The translations under genes and the position numbers were made by a program. Under the pieces are notes generated by a model that saw only the letters and a list, made by a program, of their open reading frames with translations, searched no databases and had not been told where the DNA came from. A DNA stretch of 64,000 bases from CAZADA01 sp964483775 (GTDB lineage Bacteria > Pseudomonadota > Alphaproteobacteria > Caulobacterales > Maricaulaceae): positions 1 to 64,000 of the forward strand of contig CAZADA010000002.1 of assembly GCA_964483775.1 (NCBI GenBank), in the 5' to 3' direction. Below, piece by piece: positions 58,918 to 64,000 of this stretch. The first letter of the stretch is position 1, and each line of letters starts with the position of its first letter.

Positions 58918-58959
58918 GGCCTGCATTGGCGTGACGGGACAATCGAGAGGGTGGGGTCC

Positions 58960-59736
58960 ATGGAATACAACAACATCTTGGTAAAGACGGTCGAGGCGGT
59001 TGGCGTCATCACGCTCAATCGGCCGGAGGCGCTGAACGCGCTCAACAACGAGCTGACCAGCGAAATCGCTCACGCGCTCAGCGAATTCGAAACCAATGGC
59101 GAGATCGGCTGTGTGTTGATTCAGGGCTCCGAGCGCGCCTTCGCCGCCGGCGCCGACATCAAAGAGCTCAAGGACCGTGAATTCATTGACCTTTACACCA
59201 ATGATCCGTTCGCCGAGAGCTGGGAGGCTGTGGCCCGGTTTCGTAAGCCCATCATCGCCGCGGTCAGTGGCTACGCCTTGGGCGGCGGCTGTGAGATCGC
59301 CATGATGTGCGACCTGGTCATCGCGACCAAGACCGCAAAGTTTGGCCAGCCTGAGATCACCCTCGGGGTCATGCCCGGCGCTGGCGGCACCCAGCGCCTA
59401 ACCCATGCCGTGGGCAAAGCCAAAGCGATGGATTTGTGTCTGACCGGCCGAACCATGGACGCTGAAGAAGCCGAGCGCGCCGGTCTGGTGAGCCGGATCG
59501 TCGCCGCAGAAGACTTGGCCGAGGAGGCCATGGGCGCTGCGCGCAAGATCGCCTCCATGTCGCGCCCCATCGCGATGATGACCAAGGAGGCGGTCAACAC
59601 GGCGTTCGAAACCACGCTCACCCAAGGGGTCGTGTTCGAGCGGCGGGTGTTCCAGTCCATGTTCGCCACCGAAGATCAGTCCGAAGGCATGGCCGCGTTT
59701 GCCGAAAAGCGCGCCCCGCACTTCAAAAACCGCTGA
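58960..59736 (+). CDS. Enoyl-CoA hydratase
   Basis: A 258-residue crotonase-fold hydratase. The oxyanion-hole loops FAAGADIKELK and ALGGGCEIAMMCD, and the two catalytic glutamate segments (GCEIAM near 112 and PEITLGVMPGAGGTQRL near 132) match short-chain enoyl-CoA hydratases. ATG 58960 is preferred, with a GAGGGTGGGG site upstream. Beta-oxidation role is expected from the family. This gene is commonly found next to mutM/ubiE and rpsT in the group. Confidence 0.93.
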   Translation: MEYNNILVKTVEAVGVITLNRPEALNALNNELTSEIAHALSEFETNGEIGCVLIQGSERAFAAGADIKELKDREFIDLYTNDPFAESWEAVARFRKPIIAAVSGYALGGGCEIAMMCDLVIATKTAKFGQPEITLGVMPGAGGTQRLTHAVGKAKAMDLCLTGRTMDAEEAERAGLVSRIVAAEDLAEEAMGAARKIASMSRPIAMMTKEAVNTAFETTLTQGVVFERRVFQSMFATEDQSEGMAAFAEKRAPHFKNR

Positions 59737-59857
59737 TCTGTTGCGCCGCGGACGCGCCTCTAAGGAAGATGAATCAGGGCGCAATTTAGCCGTTGACCTG
59801 GGCCTTCATCTGGCTATGGTCACGGCCCCTGTTCACCGGGCCTCGTGAGGAACCCCA

Positions 59858-60133
59858 ATGGCCAACTCCAGTTCAGCCAAAAAAGCAGCAAGGCGCATCC
59901 AACGTCGCACGGTCGTGAGCCGGGCGCGGCGCTCGCGGGTGCGGACGTTCTTGCGCAAGGTTGAGGAGGCCATTGCGTCCGGCGATCAGGCCAAAGCCCG
60001 TGAGGCGCTTTCGGCGGCCGAGCCGGAATTGGCCAGGGCCGTAAGTAAAGGTGTGGTGCACCGCAACACCGGGTCGCGGAAAATCTCGCGTCTTTCACAA
60101 CGCGTTCGCGCCATGGGTGCCGCGGTTGAGTAA
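59858..60133 (+). CDS. rpsT: 30S ribosomal protein S20
   Basis: A 91-residue basic helical protein binding the 5-prime domain of 16S rRNA. It has the usual MANSSSAKKAARRIQRRTVV start, a Lys/Arg-rich first helix, and the end HRNTGSRKISRLSQRVRAM. The gene stands just before dnaA as in other Alphaproteobacteria. A GAGGAA site precedes ATG 59858 by nine bases. Confidence 0.97.
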   Translation: MANSSSAKKAARRIQRRTVVSRARRSRVRTFLRKVEEAIASGDQAKAREALSAAEPELARAVSKGVVHRNTGSRKISRLSQRVRAMGAAVE

Positions 60134-60696
60134 CCCGGACAGTTTCCACAGGTCTTCCCAAGTTGAGATAATGTATCGCGCGCTGCTCTGTCCAACAGGC
60201 GGTGCGCGTTGACCGTGTTTGCAGGAAAAACGGGCGTAGCGATCCCTCTATCGCAACTTCCGACTCAATCTGGGGATAACTCCCCAGGGGACGGTTTGTG
60301 GTCCATGTCAAGACTTTCTTGGGCCGATTGTTTGGGGTCTAATTCAATCATCGGGGCGCGTCGGGGGTGAGCGCACAGCTGATCCTTGCTCCGTATTTCC
60401 TGGGTAAATGGTGGATTTGCAATGGTTTGGATCTGTGGGAACGACACGAGGAAACACTCGGCGCCCGTCAGGTCATGGAGCGCAATCTCTTGTGGAGCGT
60501 GCGCGCCGCCACTGCAGCGTAAGAAGGGGTGATCGCGCAGCCCGACGCTGACGGGGCAATCAGCTCCCGGCGGATCGGTGCGATGTCACAGCCTTTGGCC
60601 CGGTGTTGGGCCGACCGGAGTCCCTGACTCCGGCCACCGCAACTTTAACCTCGCCACACGCCAAAAGTGTGGAAAGCAGATAAGAGGGGGCGTTAA
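60134..60696. promoter_or_regulatory. dnaA upstream region with DnaA-box-like sites
   Basis: A 563-base gene-free stretch before dnaA. DnaA-box-like sites: GTTTCCACA (60142-60150, forward), TTATCCCCA on the reverse strand (60271-60279, inside a CTGGGG/CCCCAG hairpin at 60270-60287), and CTTTCCACA on the reverse strand (60668-60676), 20 bases before the dnaA start; the first and last differ from TTWTNCACA only at position 1. It presumably contains the dnaA promoter and autoregulation. There are too few perfect boxes and no clear AT-rich unwinding element to call an origin. Confidence 0.45.
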
Positions 60697-62163
60697 GTGA
60701 AAAAAAGACCAGAAGCCCAAAGTGTGTCTGGGTCTCAGCGGACCGTGGATGCCGATCATGAGGGTGTCACCGTCGCCGTAAGGCGACCTCCTATTGCCGA
60801 GTCTGAAGCCAACAGAGTGTTCGGCGGGTTTTCCGCCCGACTGCGCTCGGCTTTGGGCGAACCGGCTTGGCGTCAACTGGCGGCTGACCTGCGGGTTGGG
60901 CACGCCGATCGCGAACGTGTTGTGTTGTGTGCGCCGAACGCAATGCTCTGCGAGCGCCTTCAAGACCGGGTTGGGCCCCGCCGGCTCGGCGACCTCTGGT
61001 CCGAGGTTGATCCTCTGGCCCGCAAGATCGACATCATCGCCGATCCCAAGCCACAAAACGCCGTGTCGGCCAATGATGGCGGCTCGTCCGCCGGTGACGG
61101 CTGCGGACCCTCGGTGGCGCGCCTGAAGACCTTCGCCAACTTTGTCACCGGGCCGGCGAATAAATCGGCGGCGATGGCGGCCAAGGTGATCGCGCGCGAT
61201 GCGGACGCCGGCTTCACCTTGCTTTACCTCTACGGCGAGCAAGGGATCGGCAAGACCCATTTGCTGACCGCCATTGAAGCGGCGGCGCTCGACGCCGACC
61301 CGGACCAAAAGGTCATGTTCTTCAACGCGGAGCGGTTCCGCAGCGACTATGTGCGGGCGCTCAACGAGCGCAACGCCATCACCTTCAAAGAGGAGGTGTG
61401 CGCCGCCGATGTCTTGATCATCGACGACCTGCACGCCGTGGCTGGCTCCAAAGCAACCGAGAATGAGTTGCTCGCGGCCATCACCACCATTTTGAGCCGC
61501 AACGGTCGGGTGATCATCGCCGCCGATCGCTTGCCTGAAGACATTGAGAAAATGGACGACCGCCTACGCAAGCGCGTCGCGACGGCGGTCAGCTTTGAGC
61601 TCCAGCGCCCCGACCAACCCTTGCGCCGGCGGATCCTCGAGCGCATGGTCGCCGACAATACGGGCATGCGCCGCGGCCATGCCGTGCCTGATGACGTCAT
61701 CGACTTCATCGCGAGCGCCATCAAGGACACGCCGCGCGCCCTCGAGGCGGCTCTGGCCACGGTCTTGTTGCAGACTGTGCTCATGGATGTGCCCGTGACG
61801 CACGAGACGGCCCGCGAAGCTCTCAAGGACATGTCGTCCTCCTCAGCCCAGCGCGTCACCGTGGATCAGATCCAAAAGGTCGTGGCCGAGTACCACGGCA
61901 TCAAGGTGTCTGAGCTCTTGTCCAAGCGGCGGACCCACGACATTGTCCGGCCGCGCCAGCAGGCCATGTACCTGTGCAAGGTCATGACGTCGCGGTCCTA
62001 CCCAGATATTGGGCGGCGCTTCAATAAGATGGACCACACGACGGTGCTGCACGCCTACCGCCGGATCGCGAAGATGTACCATGACGATCCGCGCATTCGC
62101 AGCGACATCGACCAGATCCGCCGGATGTTGCGTAAGTCCGGCCAACGACGGCCAAGCGCGTAG
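60697..62163 (+). CDS. dnaA: Chromosomal replication initiator DnaA
   Basis: A 488-residue initiator. The start is GTG 60697 with AGAGGGGG six bases before. Domain I is about 50-110 (LGEPAWRQLAADLRV). The AAA+ domain has Walker A GEQGIGKTHLL (canonical GGVGLGKTHLL) and Walker B VLIIDDLHAV. Domain IV carries VRPRQQAMYLCKVMTSRSYPDIGRRF and DHTTVLHAYRRI, the DnaA-box reading helix, with NKMDHTTV in place of the usual GGRDHTTV. The AAA+ region is somewhat divergent but all core residues remain. It is followed by dnaN. Confidence 0.95.
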   Translation: MKKRPEAQSVSGSQRTVDADHEGVTVAVRRPPIAESEANRVFGGFSARLRSALGEPAWRQLAADLRVGHADRERVVLCAPNAMLCERLQDRVGPRRLGDLWSEVDPLARKIDIIADPKPQNAVSANDGGSSAGDGCGPSVARLKTFANFVTGPANKSAAMAAKVIARDADAGFTLLYLYGEQGIGKTHLLTAIEAAALDADPDQKVMFFNAERFRSDYVRALNERNAITFKEEVCAADVLIIDDLHAVAGSKATENELLAAITTILSRNGRVIIAADRLPEDIEKMDDRLRKRVATAVSFELQRPDQPLRRRILERMVADNTGMRRGHAVPDDVIDFIASAIKDTPRALEAALATVLLQTVLMDVPVTHETAREALKDMSSSSAQRVTVDQIQKVVAEYHGIKVSELLSKRRTHDIVRPRQQAMYLCKVMTSRSYPDIGRRFNKMDHTTVLHAYRRIAKMYHDDPRIRSDIDQIRRMLRKSGQRRPSA

Positions 62164-62320
62164 GGGCACGGCCTCTACGCGTAAAACAACTGCGTTTTCC
62201 ACCTGAGATCGCCGCGAGAGCCTTCTTGCGGCGGTCGATTTGTGGTTAAGGTTTCGGCCCTCTTCTGCGGATAGGGCGGCGACGCTCCGAAAGATCCGCG
62301 CAGGTCAAGCGAGACCTTGT

Positions 62321-63442
62321 ATGAAAGCTGCGATTGAACGGGCCGCCTTTCTGCGCACCCTCGGCCATGTCCAAAGCGTCGTTGAACGACGCAACACCAT
62401 TCCGATCTTGTCCAATGTCCGGATCGCCGCGGACGACGACACGCTGCGGCTGACCGCCACGGACATGGAAATGGAGATGCTGGAAAGCGCTCCAGCACGG
62501 GTCGAACGCGCCAGCGTGACCACGGTGCCCGCGCACACCCTGTACGACATCGTGCGCAAGCTCCCCGACGGGGTGGACATCACGATCGAGGTGAAGGGTG
62601 ACGATGTCGGACGGATGAGTCTGTCATCGGGTCGCTCGCGTTTTGTGTTGCCGGTGCTGCCGGCCGACGATTTTCCGGTGATGAGCGCGGAAGGGTTCAC
62701 CAGCGATTTCACCTTGCCTGCGGCCGTGTTTGCGCGGCTGATCGACAAGACCCGCTTTGCCATGTCGGCCGAGGAAACCCGTTACTATCTCAATGGGATC
62801 CACCTGCACGCCGCCGAGCGCGACGGCGCGGCGCGTTTGCGCGCGGTAGCGACCGACGGCCACCGCCTCGCCCTGGCGGAAACCGAGCCGCCAACTGGCG
62901 CGGAAAGTCTGCCCGGCGTCATTATGCCGCGCAAAACCGTTCAAGAGGTGCGCCGCCTGCTCGACGACACGGAGGCCGACGTCGCCCTCGCGGTGTCGGA
63001 CGCCAAGATCCGCTTCACGGTTGGCTCGGCGGTGTTGACGTCTAAGCTGGTGGAAGGGGCGTTCCCCGACTACGAGAAGGTGATCCCGCGGCAAAACAAC
63101 ACGTCATTGGTGATCCAGAACGCCGTCTTCGCAGAAGCGGTCGATCGTGTGGCCACCATATCCGCGGAGAAATCCCGCTCGGTGAAATTGAGCCTTGAGC
63201 CCGGCAAACTCACCTTGGCCGTCGACAACCCTGACAGCGGCAACGCCGTCGAGGAGTTGAACGTGGAGTTCACCGCATCGCCTTTGGAGATCGGCTTCAA
63301 CGCCCGGTACCTGTTGGATGTTGCGGGGCAGATCGAGGGGGACACGGCCGAGTTCCGCTTAGCGGACGCCGCATCCCCCACATTGATCCTCGATCGCGCC
63401 GACCCCAACGCGCAATTCGTCCTGATGCCGTTGCGTGTTTAG
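62321..63442 (+). CDS. dnaN: DNA polymerase III beta sliding clamp
   Basis: A 373-residue clamp. It begins MKAAIERAAFLRTLGHVQSVVERRNTIPILSNV, the usual start, and shows three clamp repeats, including RFVLPVLPADDFPVM, RAVATDGHRLALAE, FPDYEKVIPR and the closing QFVLMPLRV. It forms a ring around DNA and tethers polymerase III. The gene is 157 bases after dnaA, typical order; recF does not follow in this window. Confidence 0.96.
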   Translation: MKAAIERAAFLRTLGHVQSVVERRNTIPILSNVRIAADDDTLRLTATDMEMEMLESAPARVERASVTTVPAHTLYDIVRKLPDGVDITIEVKGDDVGRMSLSSGRSRFVLPVLPADDFPVMSAEGFTSDFTLPAAVFARLIDKTRFAMSAEETRYYLNGIHLHAAERDGAARLRAVATDGHRLALAETEPPTGAESLPGVIMPRKTVQEVRRLLDDTEADVALAVSDAKIRFTVGSAVLTSKLVEGAFPDYEKVIPRQNNTSLVIQNAVFAEAVDRVATISAEKSRSVKLSLEPGKLTLAVDNPDSGNAVEELNVEFTASPLEIGFNARYLLDVAGQIEGDTAEFRLADAASPTLILDRADPNAQFVLMPLRV

Positions 63443-63473
63443 CGCCGGCCCGAGGGCCCGATGACGCCGAGCC

Positions 63474-63905
63474 CTAGGGCCTGATCAGCGTGATGGCGAC
63501 CGTCGTGTCGCTTTCCGCGTTGACCTCAAACTTGATGTCGTCCCACAGCGGCGGACCCATCCGTGGCAGGGGGTTGTTCGACGACCCGTAAGCTTCGCTT
63601 GGCGGCCCGAAGTCGGAGAAATCGATCCGGCCATTGGCGTTTTGGTCGTGATAGACCGAAATGGCGTAAGTGCCCGGCGCAACATCGACAAAAGCGTAGG
63701 TCACCGTGTCGCCCGTCGCCGCCGGCTCCGCGAACGCGCAGCCCTCCCAGGTCGCATAGCCGTCTTCGTCGCACAACGACATCATCAACTTGCCTTCCGC
63801 AGCGGGGATCCCGCTGACGGTCACCTCCACCTCCTGGGCGCCAGCAACGCCGATCACCAAGCCTTGCGCCGCAGCGCCCAACACCAGACGAGAAATCCAA
63901 CCCAT
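63474..63905 (-). CDS. DUF2141 family secreted protein
   Basis: A 143-residue secreted protein with signal peptide (VLGAAAQGLVIGVAGAQE). The DUF2141 signature is clear: GKLMMSLCDEDGYATWEGCAF, APGTYAISVYHDQNANGRIDFSDFGPPSEAYGSSNN. The DQNANGRID loop resembles a Ca-binding EF-hand-like loop. The function of the family is unknown. ATG 63905 is chosen. It is convergent with dnaN, in place of recF. Confidence 0.88.
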   Translation of the reverse strand: MGWISRLVLGAAAQGLVIGVAGAQEVEVTVSGIPAAEGKLMMSLCDEDGYATWEGCAFAEPAATGDTVTYAFVDVAPGTYAISVYHDQNANGRIDFSDFGPPSEAYGSSNNPLPRMGPPLWDDIKFEVNAESDTTVAITLIRP

Positions 63906-63920
63906 AACAACTCTCCAAAT

Positions 63921-63942
63921 TGCCAATGCAAGGTAGTTGGCA
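63921..63942. promoter_or_regulatory. Inverted repeat upstream of the DUF2141 gene
   Basis: TGCCAA (63921-63926) and TTGGCA (63937-63942) form a 6-base inverted repeat in the region before the DUF2141 start, and another TTGGCA ends the window (63995-64000). It may be an operator; low confidence. Confidence 0.25.
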
Positions 63943-64000
63943 TAACAAACTAGTTGCTGTCAATGATTCGCAGAAGGCTTGTCTCCCAAACGAATTGGCA

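Noticed and set aside
60134..60696. Replication origin next to dnaA
   Set aside because: Only weak DnaA boxes, no AT-rich unwinding stretch; in many Alphaproteobacteria the origin is not beside dnaA.

Overview
The window is a GC-rich, densely coded stretch (about 64 kb) of an alphaproteobacterial chromosome. The lineage call rests on the gene order coaBC ... ubiB ... ubiE / mutM / enoyl-CoA hydratase / rpsT / dnaA / dnaN, on a large single-locus chemotaxis cluster with CheD and a STAS protein, and on protein sequences that look like Caulobacterales/Hyphomonadales-type marine bacteria. That finer placement is inference. No rRNA, tRNA, IS element, prophage or CRISPR array was recognised.

Layout. 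1-3.0 kb: assimilatory sulfite/nitrite reduction operon (DUF2849 tail, cysI-like, DUF934, ferredoxin-NADP reductase). 3.0-11.5 kb: FMN-dependent alpha-hydroxyacid oxidase and a two-component pair (histidine kinase plus an NtrC-like regulator whose AAA+ domain has lost its key residues), divergent from a MacAB-like adaptor/ATPase/permease transporter. 11.5-17.2 kb: PhoX-like Tat lipoprotein, a ZIP metal transporter with a His/Asp-repeat tail and a likely ZrgA-type periplasmic partner, a catalytically incomplete family-2 glycosidase and a small unknown protein. 17.3-22.8 kb: TetR regulator, twin operators, then an RND exporter, a LolA-like protein and an outer-membrane barrel. 22.9-29.5 kb: a chaperone-usher-like fimbrial locus (DUF4402 subunits, PapD-type chaperone, large usher-like protein ending in a SPOR-like domain) next to a second SPOR lipoprotein. 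29.6-34.7 kb: an MGS-like/amidohydrolase fusion, a methyltransferase and a fused E1 alpha-beta dehydrogenase.

34.7-43.2 kb: chemotaxis cluster with MCP (CheR-type tether DWAEF and an 11-C tract), cheR, cheB, two cheY, cheD, STAS, cheA, cheW, and a small reverse-strand helical protein that may be a cryptic CheZ-type phosphatase. 43.3-50.4 kb: coaBC, two MAPEG proteins, glutathionyl-hydroquinone reductase, GntP permease, FkbM methyltransferase, AbrB/Doc toxin-antitoxin pair and a formyltransferase. 50.4-57.4 kb: ubiB and ubiE separated by a block of two WD40 lipoproteins (one broken by an 8-bp tandem duplication) and an ECF42-type sigma factor with two DGPF/YCII proteins. 57.5-64 kb: mutM, a small periplasmic protein, enoyl-CoA hydratase, rpsT, dnaA, dnaN and a DUF2141 protein.

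Most noteworthy: the eroded sigma-54 activator domain beside its presumed operator, the SPOR-tailed usher-like protein paired with a SPOR lipoprotein, the MGS-amidohydrolase fusion, the CheZ-like candidate, and two slippage-prone loci (MCP poly-C tract; WD40 8-bp duplication). All functional statements come from reading sequence motifs and family knowledge; no database search was run.
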